This document shows positions 41,858 to 50,115 of a DNA stretch of 64,000 bases, one piece after another. A program made the translations under genes and the position numbers. Numbering within the stretch: the first letter of the stretch is position 1; every line of letters begins with the position of its first letter. The notes under the pieces were generated by a model that searched no databases, was not told the origin of the DNA, and worked only from the letters and a program-made list of their open reading frames with translations. This DNA is from an uncultured Phascolarctobacterium sp. (GTDB taxonomy: Bacteria; Bacillota; Negativicutes; Acidaminococcales; Acidaminococcaceae), in NCBI RefSeq assembly GCF_900770955.1, contig NZ_CAAGLX010000011.1:248001-312000 (forward strand), written 5' to 3'.

Positions 41858-44104
41858 ATGGCTGATGAACAACAAAAAACTGCAGCAGTCGTTGATGGCG
41901 AAAGACCGTTAACAGACAAAGAACTGGAAGCCATGTTGCGTAAGTCAGAGAAAGTAACCGAATTCCCGGAGGTAACTTTTGATGAATTTACCGAACCCAC
42001 CTGGGATGAATGGGTGGAGGCATGTAATGCACTGTTGAAGGGTAAACCTTTTGACAAAATCATGTACACCAAAAACTACGAGGGCATTACCTTTGACCCG
42101 ATTTATACTCGTAAAGGCACTGATGCAATTCTGCCGACCAACGATTATCCTGGTATGGGCGATTTCCTGCGTGGCGCAACTGTTAACGGTTATGTACACG
42201 AGCCTTGGGGTATTGCACAAGCTTGCGATGAAACCCTGCCGGCTGAAAACAATGAGCTGCTGAAGGAAGAAATTTCCAAAGGCTCTACTGTTTACAATAT
42301 TAAACTGGATACTGCAACCAGAAACGGCGTAGACGTTAAAGATGCAGAAAAACCCGGTGATATTGGTGTGAACGTTACTACCGTTGAAGATATGAGCGTT
42401 CTGCTGAATGGTCTGAAACTTGACAAATATCCTATTATGATGTACACCGGTGCCGGCGCTAAAAACCTGTTGGCTCTGACTGTAGCAGCTTTGAAGGGCG
42501 CCGGTCATGATGTTAAAACTCTGCGTGGCGTTATCGGCGGCGACCCGATTGGCGAGCTGGTAAAAACCGGTAAAACCGCAACTTCTCTGGATGCTTTGTA
42601 TGATGAAATGGCTGAAACCATTAAATTTGCTAAAGCTAATGTTCCTGAAGTTCGCACTGTTTTCATCAACAGTGATGCTTACACCGATGGCGGTGCAGAA
42701 GCAGTACAAGAGGTTGCTTACACCTTCGCTACTGCAGTTGAATATGTACGTCAAATGCAAAAACGCGGTGTTGAACTGCACGACATTGCTAACTCCCTGT
42801 ACTTCTGCTTCAACCAAGGGGCTAACTTCTTCATGGAAATCGCAAAACTGCGTTCCCTGCGTATGATCTGGGCAGCTATTATGGAAGCATTCGGTGCTGA
42901 AGAAGCAGACCGTGCTATTAAAGTTCATGGCCGTTGCGCTCGCTTCACCAAAACCGTTGTTGACCCGTATGTTAACATGCTGCGTAACTGCACCCAAACC
43001 TTCTCCAGCGTTGTAGGCGGCGTTTGCACTTATGACAACCCGCCGTTTGATGAGCTGATTCGTAAAGGTGACGTATTCTCCCGTCGTATCGCTCGTAACC
43101 TGCATGTAATGCTGCAAGAAGAATTTGGCATGCTGAGCCCGATCGATGCTGCTGGCGGTTCCTGGGGCGTTGAAACCCTGACCAAACAGATTACCGAAAA
43201 AATCTGGGCTGAGTTCCAAAAGGTTGAGGAAATGGGCGGCATTATTAAAGCTCTGGAAGCTGGCTATCCGCAAGCACAAGTTGCTGACGTTCTGGCTAAA
43301 CGCTTCAAAGCTCTGGAAATGCGCAGCGACCGTGCTGTTGGCGTAAACATGTACCCGAACATGACCGAAGAACCGTTGGAGCGCCGCGAAGAAGACACTC
43401 CGAAACTGAAGAAAGAACGCGAAGCTGCTGTTGCTGCTTACGTTGCCGATATTGACACCAACTACCTGGCTGGCAAGCTGGCTGCAGTTGAAACTGTTGA
43501 AGGCGCAATCGAAGCATTCAGCAATGGTGCTACTATCGGCCAGGTTGCTGCTGCATCCTGCAAGGCTGAAGCTCCGGAAACCATTGAAGCAATCGCTGCT
43601 CATCACTGGACCGAGCGTTATGAAGCAATGCGTTTCGATACCGAAGATTATGTTAAGAAAACCGGCAAAAATGTTGAAGTATTCCTGGCTAACATGGGCC
43701 CCATCCCGCAACATAAGGCTCGTGCTGACTTCTCCACCTCCTTCCTGCAGGTTGGCGAATTCAATGTTCATCTGAACAATGGCTTCCAAGATGATGAGGA
43801 CAAACCTGGTTCTCGTTATGAGAAGTGCGTAGAAGCTTTGAAGGCTGGCATTGACGAAAATGGTACTCCGTATGATGTTGCAGTTATCTGCTCCACTGAC
43901 GCTACCTATCCGGAAGACGTTCCTGCTTTGGCTCCGATGATTAAAGCAGCTAACCCGAACATTACTCTGTTCCTGGCTGGCGCTGCTCCTAAGGATCTGG
44001 AACCGGTTTATAAAGAAGCCGGTGTTGATGACTTCATCAGCGTAAAAGCTAACTGCTTCCAAACTCTGAAGATGCTGCAAAAGAAGAAAGGGATGATTGA
44101 ATAA
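41858..44104 (+). CDS. mutA: Methylmalonyl-CoA mutase small subunit
   Basis: A 748-residue non-catalytic subunit of the heterodimeric mutase that interconverts succinyl-CoA and (R)-methylmalonyl-CoA. The TIM-barrel half is recognisable (FTEPTWDEWVEACNALLKGKPFDKIMYTKNYEGITFDPIYTR, GTDAILPTNDYPGMGDFLRG) and a flavodoxin-like C-terminal domain is present, but the B12-binding DxHxxG motif is missing: the corresponding stretch reads GPIPQHKARADFS, as expected for the small subunit. Codon use is strongly biased, so expression is probably high. AAAGGAGG precedes the ATG. The stop shares a base with mutB (TAATG). Confidence 0.95.
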   Translation: MADEQQKTAAVVDGERPLTDKELEAMLRKSEKVTEFPEVTFDEFTEPTWDEWVEACNALLKGKPFDKIMYTKNYEGITFDPIYTRKGTDAILPTNDYPGMGDFLRGATVNGYVHEPWGIAQACDETLPAENNELLKEEISKGSTVYNIKLDTATRNGVDVKDAEKPGDIGVNVTTVEDMSVLLNGLKLDKYPIMMYTGAGAKNLLALTVAALKGAGHDVKTLRGVIGGDPIGELVKTGKTATSLDALYDEMAETIKFAKANVPEVRTVFINSDAYTDGGAEAVQEVAYTFATAVEYVRQMQKRGVELHDIANSLYFCFNQGANFFMEIAKLRSLRMIWAAIMEAFGAEEADRAIKVHGRCARFTKTVVDPYVNMLRNCTQTFSSVVGGVCTYDNPPFDELIRKGDVFSRRIARNLHVMLQEEFGMLSPIDAAGGSWGVETLTKQITEKIWAEFQKVEEMGGIIKALEAGYPQAQVADVLAKRFKALEMRSDRAVGVNMYPNMTEEPLERREEDTPKLKKEREAAVAAYVADIDTNYLAGKLAAVETVEGAIEAFSNGATIGQVAAASCKAEAPETIEAIAAHHWTERYEAMRFDTEDYVKKTGKNVEVFLANMGPIPQHKARADFSTSFLQVGEFNVHLNNGFQDDEDKPGSRYEKCVEALKAGIDENGTPYDVAVICSTDATYPEDVPALAPMIKAANPNITLFLAGAAPKDLEPVYKEAGVDDFISVKANCFQTLKMLQKKKGMIE

Positions 44105-46299
44105 TGAGCATTAATCCGGATTTCACTAAAGTAGCCCTTCCTGATCATCCTTCTTGTTCTTATGACGAATGGAAGAAGAATCTGGAAGAGAAAATGGGCG
44201 AAAACTATGATGCCCTTTATGATACAACCTTGGAACGTATTCCGAAAGCTCCGCTGTACACCAAGGATATCTATGACAAATGTAACCATTTGGACTTTAT
44301 GAGCGGTATTCCTCCGTTCCTGCGTGGTCCATACTCTACAATGTATGTTTTCCGTCCGTGGACTGTACGTCAATATGCAGGTTTCTCCACTGCGGAAGAA
44401 TCTAACGCATTCTATCGTCGTAACCTGGCTGCAGGCCAAAAAGGTCTGTCCATCGCGTTCGACTTGCCGACTCACCGCGGCTATGACGCTGATAACCCGC
44501 GTGTAGTTGGTGACGTTGGTAAAGCAGGCGTATCTGTTTGCTCCATGCTCGATATGAACATCCTGTTCTCCGGTATTCCTCTGGATCAGATGTCCGTATC
44601 CATGACCATGAACGGCGCAGTACTGCCTGTATTGGCATTCTTCATCGTATCCGGTGAAGAACAAGGCGTTGATAAATCCATCATGGCTGGTACCATTCAG
44701 AACGATATTCTGAAAGAGTTCATGGTACGTAACACCTACATTTATCCGCCTGCTATGTCCATGCGTATTATCGGTGATATTTTCGAATACACCACCAAAT
44801 ACATGCCTAAATTCAACAGTATCTCTATTTCCGGTTACCATATTCAAGAATGCGGCGCAACCTGCGACCTTGAATTAGGCTACACTCTGGCCGATGGTAT
44901 GGAATATATCCGTACTGGTGAAGCTGCAGGCCTGCCTGTAGACGCATTCGCAAAACGTCTGTCCTTCTTCTGGGATATGGGCAAAAACTACTTCATGGAA
45001 GTTGCAAAAATGCGTGCTGCCCGTGTTCTGTGGGCTAAGATTCTTAAGAGCTTCGGCGCTAAGAACCCGAAATCCATGGCACTGCGTACTCACAGCCAGA
45101 CTTCCGGCTGGTCTCTGACCGAACAGGATCCGTTCAACAACATCTCCCGTACTTGTATGGAAGCTATGTCTGCTGCTCTGGGCCATACCCAATCCCTGCA
45201 TACTAACGCACTGGACGAAGCAATCGCACTGCCGACTGACTTCTCCGCTCGTCTTGCTCGTAACACCCAGCTGTACATCCAGGATGAAACCAAAGTCTGC
45301 AAGATTATCGATCCGTGGGGCGGTTCCTACTATGTTGAATACCTCACCAACGAAATCATTCGCCGTGCTTGGGCTCATATCCAGGAAGTTGAAGCACTCG
45401 GTGGTATGGCAAAAGCTATTGCAACCGGCCTGCCGAAGATGCGTATCGAAGAGTGCGCAGCTCGTCGTCAAGCTAACATCGATAGCGGTAAAGAAACCAT
45501 CGTTGGCCTGAACAAATACCGTCTGGCTAAGGAAGATCCGCTGAACGTACTGTCCATCGATAACACCGCTGTACGTAACGCTCAGATTAAACGTCTGGAA
45601 AAACTGAGAGCAGAACGCGACAGCGATGCTGTTGCACGCGATCTGGAAGCTATCACCCGCGCAGCAGAAACCCGTGACAACGGCAACCTGCTGGAAATGG
45701 CTGTACAAGCTGCTCGCGACCGTGCTTCCCTCGGTGAAATTTCTGACGCAGTTGAAAAAGTATCCGGTCGTTTCAATGCTGTAATCCACACTGTATCCGG
45801 TGTATACTCCAGTGAATTCAGCGGCAACGATGACATGGAAAAAGCTACTAAACTGGCTGATGAATTTGAAAAAATTGAAGGCCGTCGTCCTCGTATCTTC
45901 TTGGCTAAAATGGGCCAAGACGGTCATGACCGCGGACAAAAAGTTTTGGCAACCTCCTTTGCAGATATGGGCTGGACCGTCGACGTTGGTCCTCTGTTCC
46001 AGACTCCGGAAGAATCTGCACAAGACGCTGTAGATAACGACGTTGATATGGTTGGCTTCTCCTCCCTGGCTGCTGGTCATAAGACACTGCTGCCGGCAAT
46101 CGTAGAAGAACTGAAGAAACGTGGCCGTGAAGATATCATGGTATGTATTGGCGGCGTAATTCCTGCACAGGATTATGACTACCTGTATGAACATGGTGCA
46201 GCAGGCATCTTTGGACCTGGTACCAACATTCCTAAGTGCTGCATCCAATTACTGCAAATGTTGGTTGACCGTGCAAAAGCTGAACACGCTGAAGACTGA
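44104..46299 (+). CDS. mutB: Methylmalonyl-CoA mutase large (catalytic) subunit
   Basis: A 731-residue adenosylcobalamin-dependent subunit. The substrate barrel contains YSTMYVFRPWTVRQYAGFSTAEESN with the Tyr and Arg that bind the CoA ester, DLPTHRGYDADNPRV and ISGYHIQECGATCDLEL. The C-terminal domain carries the cobalamin ligand motif KMGQDGHDRGQ (about residues 602-612), VDVGPLFQTPEE and SLAAGHKTLLPAI plus GGVIP. Both lengths and order (mutA-mutB-meaB) match known propionate-forming anaerobes. In this organism the likely direction is succinyl-CoA to methylmalonyl-CoA; epimerase and decarboxylase genes are not in the window. Confidence 0.97.
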   Translation: MSINPDFTKVALPDHPSCSYDEWKKNLEEKMGENYDALYDTTLERIPKAPLYTKDIYDKCNHLDFMSGIPPFLRGPYSTMYVFRPWTVRQYAGFSTAEESNAFYRRNLAAGQKGLSIAFDLPTHRGYDADNPRVVGDVGKAGVSVCSMLDMNILFSGIPLDQMSVSMTMNGAVLPVLAFFIVSGEEQGVDKSIMAGTIQNDILKEFMVRNTYIYPPAMSMRIIGDIFEYTTKYMPKFNSISISGYHIQECGATCDLELGYTLADGMEYIRTGEAAGLPVDAFAKRLSFFWDMGKNYFMEVAKMRAARVLWAKILKSFGAKNPKSMALRTHSQTSGWSLTEQDPFNNISRTCMEAMSAALGHTQSLHTNALDEAIALPTDFSARLARNTQLYIQDETKVCKIIDPWGGSYYVEYLTNEIIRRAWAHIQEVEALGGMAKAIATGLPKMRIEECAARRQANIDSGKETIVGLNKYRLAKEDPLNVLSIDNTAVRNAQIKRLEKLRAERDSDAVARDLEAITRAAETRDNGNLLEMAVQAARDRASLGEISDAVEKVSGRFNAVIHTVSGVYSSEFSGNDDMEKATKLADEFEKIEGRRPRIFLAKMGQDGHDRGQKVLATSFADMGWTVDVGPLFQTPEESAQDAVDNDVDMVGFSSLAAGHKTLLPAIVEELKKRGREDIMVCIGGVIPAQDYDYLYEHGAAGIFGPGTNIPKCCIQLLQMLVDRAKAEHAED

Positions 46300-46309
46300 G
46301 GTGATATAA

Positions 46310-47485
46310 ATGCCTGAAACTGGTGAAAAAGATATTAGGCCGAGTTGGGTACCCCTGAAAAAAGACCCTAACTTTGCCTGCTCTGTAATGGGCGGGATTG
46401 ACAGTGCCGTAAACGCTGTCAGCGAGGAGAAGTATAACCCTGTGGATAAAATTAGGAAATTCCCCTTGAGGAAAAAGCCTAGTCCGGAAGAGTTAATAAA
46501 AGGAGTCAGTGAAGGCGATCGTAAAACCTTATCTCAAGCTATTACTCTTATAGAAAGCAATGCACCGAGGGATTTTGATAAAGCACAGCGTGTCCTGCAG
46601 GCTCTCCTGCCGCGTACAGGCAAAGCTTTGCGCATTGGCATTTCCGGTGTACCGGGTGCCGGCAAAAGTACCTTTATCGAGTCCTTTGGCCAGATGCTGT
46701 GTCATCAGGGCTATAAGGTCGCAGTTCTTGCTGTCGATCCTACCAGCTCTATTACCGGTGGCTCTATTTTGGGTGATAAAACGCGTATGCAGATGCTTTC
46801 GCGTGAACCTAATTGCTTTATCCGTCCGTCCCCTGCAAAGGGAACCTTGGGCGGCGTTGCCCGTAAAAGCCGTGAAACAATGCTGCTTTGCGAGGCTGCA
46901 GGCTGTGACGTTATCTTAGTTGAAACCGTAGGTGTAGGCCAGTCCGAAATCACCGTCCGTTCGATGGTTGACTTCTTTATGCTGGTTGTACTGACCGGTG
47001 CCGGTGATGATCTGCAAGGCATCAAGAAAGGCATCATGGAGGTTGCCGACGCTATCGTTGTCAACAAAGCCGATGGTGACAATCTGCCTAAAGCTATCGT
47101 TACCCAAGGTGAGTATGAGCGTATGATTGAATTCATCCGCCCTGCAACCGAAGGCTGGAAAACTCACGCCTACAGATGCTCTGCTTTGACCAAGGAAGGC
47201 CTGCTCGAGCTTTGGGCAGTAATGCGCAAATTCGAAAAGGTTACCAAGGAATGCGGTTCCTTCGACAAACGTCGTAAATCGCAGACTATCTCTTGGGTTA
47301 ACAGCATGATTGACGAGCATTTACACAACCTGTTCTTTGAAGACCCGATGATTAAAGGACGCTTACCGGCAGTAATGGAAGCAGCTGTTAATGGCGTGGT
47401 ATCCCCAAGTCAGGCTGTTACCGAGCTGATTAACGCCTTTGATATTGATCGTGCTTCAATGAGGCATCGCAATCAAAATAAATAA
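46310..47485 (+). CDS. meaB: MeaB/ArgK-type GTPase, mutase chaperone
   Basis: MeaB loads and protects the cobalamin cofactor of methylmalonyl-CoA mutase. G1 is GVPGAGKSTFIE (about 114-125), then DPTSSITGGSILGDKTRM, ETVGVGQSE (G3 region) and NKADGDN (G4), with the typical C-terminal dimerisation helices. At 391 residues it is roughly 55-60 longer than usual at the N-terminus: the first ~60 residues (EKDIRPSWVPLKKDPNFACSVMGG...) have no counterpart I know. The start has AGGTGAT upstream, 10 bp after mutB, so the extension is probably translated. A terminator follows. Confidence 0.94.
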   Translation: MPETGEKDIRPSWVPLKKDPNFACSVMGGIDSAVNAVSEEKYNPVDKIRKFPLRKKPSPEELIKGVSEGDRKTLSQAITLIESNAPRDFDKAQRVLQALLPRTGKALRIGISGVPGAGKSTFIESFGQMLCHQGYKVAVLAVDPTSSITGGSILGDKTRMQMLSREPNCFIRPSPAKGTLGGVARKSRETMLLCEAAGCDVILVETVGVGQSEITVRSMVDFFMLVVLTGAGDDLQGIKKGIMEVADAIVVNKADGDNLPKAIVTQGEYERMIEFIRPATEGWKTHAYRCSALTKEGLLELWAVMRKFEKVTKECGSFDKRRKSQTISWVNSMIDEHLHNLFFEDPMIKGRLPAVMEAAVNGVVSPSQAVTELINAFDIDRASMRHRNQNK

Positions 47486-47532
47486 AGTCCGGCAAGAAAG
47501 CACCCTCTGGTGATTTTTGACCGGCAAACATA

Positions 47533-47580
47533 AAAGAGGCTGTCACTGATGAATCTTCATTGGTGGCAGTCTCTTTGTTA
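47533..47580 (+). terminator. Terminator of the mut operon
   Basis: A long imperfect stem: AAAGAGGCTGTCACTGATGAA (47533 onward) against TTCATTGGTGGCAGTCTCTTT, ending in TTT/TTAT. Between it and 47772 I see only AT-rich sequence without genes. Confidence 0.75.
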
Positions 47581-47771
47581 TATAATGCCTTGCGGATGCT
47601 GCAAAAGGACGTTGCTGCAAGGGAAAATATGATGTTAATCGGAGAAAAGGCTGCGGAGATTTGCCCTGAAAAGAGTAAGAGATTCTATTTCTTTTGTTGT
47701 CAACAAATAAGTACATCTTTAGTAATATGAGTTCTTACAATATTTTTTTCGGGAACTTTTTCGCTAAAGTC

Positions 47772-47800
47772 TTGACATTCTTAATCGGACTTAGTATAAT
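47772..47800 (+). promoter_or_regulatory. Promoter of the orphan riboswitch transcript
   Basis: Perfect TTGACA (47772-47777) and TATAAT (47795-47800), 17-bp spacer, 23 bp before the riboswitch. Confidence 0.88.
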
Positions 47801-47823
47801 TAAAAGCAACAAATCAATATTTC

Positions 47824-47942
47824 GTATGAAGCACTAATTGGTGAAAATCCACACGGTCCCGCCGCTGTAACAGGCATGCCTGAAGTCAGCAAAGTACTTT
47901 ATACAAGCATATGCTTGACCTGCGAGCGACAGGAGAAGATGT
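47824..47942 (+). promoter_or_regulatory. Orphan compact cobalamin riboswitch with downstream conserved hairpin
   Basis: P1 pairs GTATGAAG (47824-47831) with CTTTATAC (47897-47904). The signature TTGGTGAAAATCCA and ACGGTCCCGCCGCTGTAA is present and the B12-box position reads GAAGTCAGCAAAGTACTT. The CCACTG/GGGAAGG periphery is missing and a small CAGGCATGCCTG stem is in its place, so this is a compact class-II or variant type. Behind it TTGACCTGCGAG-C-GAC-A-GG (47915-47932) can fold as CCTG/CAGG and matches the block behind the first riboswitch. No coding gene follows on this strand before a terminator. Confidence 0.85.
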
Positions 47943-47997
47943 TAACAGACAAGATACTGTTTATGTGAGAGTGGCAGCTATCTTAATTGTGCGCATT

Positions 47998-48029
47998 AAC
48001 CGTCTTTGCTTGCAAAGGCGGTTTTTTTC
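47998..48029 (+). terminator. Terminator of the orphan riboswitch transcript
   Basis: AACCGTCTTTGC pairs with GCAAAGGCGGTT, followed by TTTTTT. With the promoter at 47772 it bounds an RNA of about 220 nt. Confidence 0.85.
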
Positions 48030-48191
48030 AACTATCAAATGTGGGTCGAAATATTGATTTCCCTAACATTAGAACAAACTGAGCAAATCGGACAATTTGC
48101 TGTTCTGTTACGTAAAGATTTTTCAAATTCTCCTTCTCCTCCAATTTTATCGTGTAGCTTGTTACAGGGGTGTGACAATGCAACAATAAAA

Positions 48192-48217
48192 AAACCGCCA
48201 GGTAAGGCGGCTTTTTT
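48192..48217 (+). terminator. Additional hairpin terminator in the LysR 3' gap
   Basis: ACCGCC (from 48194) pairs with GGCGGC, followed by TTTTTT. Confidence 0.65.
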
Positions 48218-48256
48218 ATTGCCCTCAGAAAAGCATGAGCATCGTATTATAAAACA

Positions 48257-48282
48257 AAAAAACCGCCGTAAGGCGGTTTTTT
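48257..48282. terminator. Bidirectional terminator at the 3' end of the LysR gene
   Basis: AAAACCGCC and GGCGGTTTT pair across a GTAA loop with A and T runs on both sides, so it works for both directions. Confidence 0.85.
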
Positions 48283-48285
48283 GTT

Positions 48286-49218
48286 TTATAAAGAAGAATT
48301 CTTCAGAACCTCGTCCAGATTGCATACCTGCTGTGAATTACGGGTTTTGGAATAGAATTTTAGGAAATGTTGGGCAACAACGGAAAGCGGTCTGTCCTTA
48401 ACCTTTACTACGGTCTTGTAAACGTCTGCCTTGATGTCGGATATAGGACGGGTGATAAACTCGTCTCCCAGGTCCTCTCCAGGCTCTACAGGCACGATAG
48501 AAACTGCTGCCTTGACACGAGTCCATTCCAATGTTGTGCTGCGGGTTGTGCTGGTGCAGGTGATACGCGGCACTATGGAGGCCTGTGCACAGGCCTTGAG
48601 GAAGATTTCTGAGCAGCCGGAGCTGATGCTCAGGGGGACATCTTCCAATTCCTTGAGTGTAACAACCTTTTTGCTGTCATCCAGGAAAACGGAATTCTTG
48701 TGGAAAACAGCTGTCAATTCTTCGTCGCGACGGAAGAGTACTTCAAAGTTATCCTGATGCTCAACAGGTACGCTCAAAATACCCAGTTCGGTAATACCGT
48801 TAAGCATTTGCTGTGTCTGTTCATTGATGCTTGCTTCAAAAAGCTCGCATTTAATATTGGGATAAAGAGCACAGAAATCCTTGAGGGAGGATTTGATGAA
48901 TAACGCGCTGCGGGAGTTGGCAATGCTGAAGCGCAACGTGCCTACAACGCCGCCCATAATGTTTTCGATTTCGCTTTTGGCGAGATCCTCCAGAGCACAC
49001 ATATACTTTGCTTTCTGATAGAGAACACGTCCTGCTTCTGTCAGGAGAATTTGGCGGCTGCCGCGGGTAGTAATTATCAGCTTGGTGCCGAAATAGTTTT
49101 CTAGGGCACGCAGCTGCTTGCTGAGGGCCGGTTGTGCGATATGCACGTAATCAGCCGCTCCGGTAAAGCTGCCGGCTTCGATAATCGCCAAAAAGTTTCT
49201 GTAATTGTCTAATTCCAT
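48286..49218 (-). CDS. LysR-family transcriptional regulator
   Basis: A 310-residue regulator. The N-terminal winged helix-turn-helix spans about residues 1-60 (LDNYRNFLAIIEAGSFTGAADYVHIAQPALSKQLRALENYFG), followed by a linker helix and the two-lobed effector domain (from about 90: GVVGTLRFSIANSRSALFIKS). The effector is unknown. It is divergent from the small-protein/SLC13 carrier genes, the usual LysR layout, so those genes are the natural targets; it is convergent with the orphan cobalamin riboswitch. TTGGAGG sits 9 nt upstream of the ATG. Confidence 0.93.
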   Translation of the reverse strand: MELDNYRNFLAIIEAGSFTGAADYVHIAQPALSKQLRALENYFGTKLIITTRGSRQILLTEAGRVLYQKAKYMCALEDLAKSEIENIMGGVVGTLRFSIANSRSALFIKSSLKDFCALYPNIKCELFEASINEQTQQMLNGITELGILSVPVEHQDNFEVLFRRDEELTAVFHKNSVFLDDSKKVVTLKELEDVPLSISSGCSEIFLKACAQASIVPRITCTSTTRSTTLEWTRVKAAVSIVPVEPGEDLGDEFITRPISDIKADVYKTVVKVKDRPLSVVAQHFLKFYSKTRNSQQVCNLDEVLKNSSL

Positions 49219-49298
49219 GTTTTGCAGACCTCCAACTAATACTAAACTTATGAAAAATAAAAACAGTAATGGATTCTAAATATAGCAATAATATAATT

Positions 49299-49327
49299 AG
49301 TGTATCATATTGCTAGTACTATTTCAA
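49299..49327 (-). promoter_or_regulatory. Probable promoter of the LysR gene
   Basis: On the minus strand TTGAAA (49322-49327) and TACACT (49299-49304) are 17 bp apart. Confidence 0.5.
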
Positions 49328-49398
49328 GAATTTCAGTGATTAAGGCTATTATAGAACAGAAAAAAGCTAAAAAGAAATAATAAAATGTCATATCTATA

Positions 49399-49442
49399 AT
49401 TCCTATTAGCTATTTTTCTTATTAAGCAATATCTGTTATACT
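49399..49442 (+). promoter_or_regulatory. Candidate operator and -10 ahead of the 59-residue gene
   Basis: ATTCCTATTAGCTAT (49399-49413) resembles the palindromes at 49884 and 50018. TATACT (49437-49442) is a good -10, but the -35 is poor, as expected for an activator-dependent (LysR-type) promoter. Confidence 0.35.
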
Positions 49443-49518
49443 AAACGTGTATAAAGCAGGGGCCTTATACAGAGCAAATTGACAAATTGACTTATTCAAA
49501 GCAAAGGAGAGAACAATC

Positions 49519-49698
49519 ATGGCTGAAACAAAAATGGCAGTCGCAAAAGAAACAGGTTTATTCGCACATCTGTGCCGTCAACGCAACGGTGCAGCAAAAG
49601 TATTCCCGCATTGCGGTGAAAAAGGCTTTGCCTTCAGCAAAAGAGTACAGGGTTTCAAACTGAACGAAGCTTCCCTGAAAGCATTAAAAAGAGGTTAA
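49519..49698 (+). CDS. Small basic protein with KVFPHxGExG motif (59 residues)
   Basis: An uncharacterised 59-residue protein with AAAGGAGAG 8 nt before the ATG. It is rich in Lys/Arg (about 13 of 59) and has two cysteines. The segment AAKVFPHCGEKGFAFSKRVQGFKLN shares KVFPH-x-GE-x-G-x2-F with the protein at 50116-50313 (KVFPHRGEDGKLF), so the two are probably relatives. It lies between the LysR gene and the SLC13 carrier. A nucleic-acid or metal-binding role can be imagined from composition but is not shown. Confidence 0.65.
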   Translation: MAETKMAVAKETGLFAHLCRQRNGAAKVFPHCGEKGFAFSKRVQGFKLNEASLKALKRG

Positions 49699-49706
49699 GA
49701 AGAAAG

Positions 49707-49784
49707 ATGAGCTTTGTACTGAACTATCTGAAAGAATTGGACAGAGAATACTATAGCAAGTGGTTTAAGAATATTTTACTGTAA
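49707..49784 (+). CDS. Tiny 25-residue frame behind the KVFPH protein
   Basis: It starts MSFVLNYLKELDREYYSKWF and continues five residues further. AAGAAAG precedes it at 8 bp from the previous stop. Amphipathic, aromatic and charged, it resembles the tiny peptides at 40226-40360 in style (Phe/Tyr/Trp-rich, Lys/Glu pairs) but does not align closely. Coding status is uncertain. Confidence 0.35.
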   Translation: MSFVLNYLKELDREYYSKWFKNILL

Positions 49785-49805
49785 GCTGAAACAGCAGCAT
49801 AGAAT

Positions 49806-49876
49806 ATGCCAGTCCGCTAGCGATGACGTTATAGCCTACCTCCTTGTACGTCGTTGGTTGACTGGCTTTTTGTTTA
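49806..49876 (+). terminator. Branched terminator after the small genes
   Basis: GCCAGTC (about 49808) pairs with GACTGGC (about 49860-49866), enclosing a second stem GACGT/ACGTC, followed by TTTTTG. Confidence 0.7.
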
Positions 49877-49883
49877 CCTAAAA

Positions 49884-49900
49884 TATTCCTAATAGGTATA
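49884..49900. promoter_or_regulatory. Palindromic operator candidate 1
   Basis: TATTCCTAATAGGTATA, near-perfect palindrome; 14 of 17 bases match the site at 50018. Confidence 0.4.
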
Positions 49901-50017
49901 TATATAATGAAATATCGATATTTTTATTATAATGATAATTGTCGTATAATAATGAACTGCGTGCTGCGAAAGTAAGTAGGAATTAGTTTCTGAAATATAC
50001 TAAAAATATATAACTTC

Positions 50018-50034
50018 TATTCCAAGTAGGTATT
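50018..50034. promoter_or_regulatory. Palindromic operator candidate 2
   Basis: TATTCCAAGTAGGTATT, 118 bp after the start of the site at 49884's end; a TATAAT at 50055-50060 lies behind it. Both may bind the divergent LysR protein. Confidence 0.4.
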
Positions 50035-50115
50035 TTTATTATTTTGGAATATGTTGTATAATCTCTAACAGTGAAAGGCACTCTCCAAAAGGAACAAGAA
50101 AGGAGCTGATAAGTT

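Noticed and set aside
41945..44080. 711-codon open frame antisense to mutA
   Set aside because: The strong codon bias of mutA keeps the opposite frame free of stops. The translation has no recognisable family, no ribosome site, and mutA itself is certain.
44875..46248. 457-codon open frame antisense to mutB
   Set aside because: Same cause as in mutA: a mirror of biased codon use, with the catalytic mutase subunit on the other strand.
48006..48401. 131-codon frame behind the orphan riboswitch
   Set aside because: It starts inside the terminator, runs through two more terminators and into the 3' end of the LysR gene, has no ribosome site, and its composition is not protein-like. I therefore treat the riboswitch as having no coding target.
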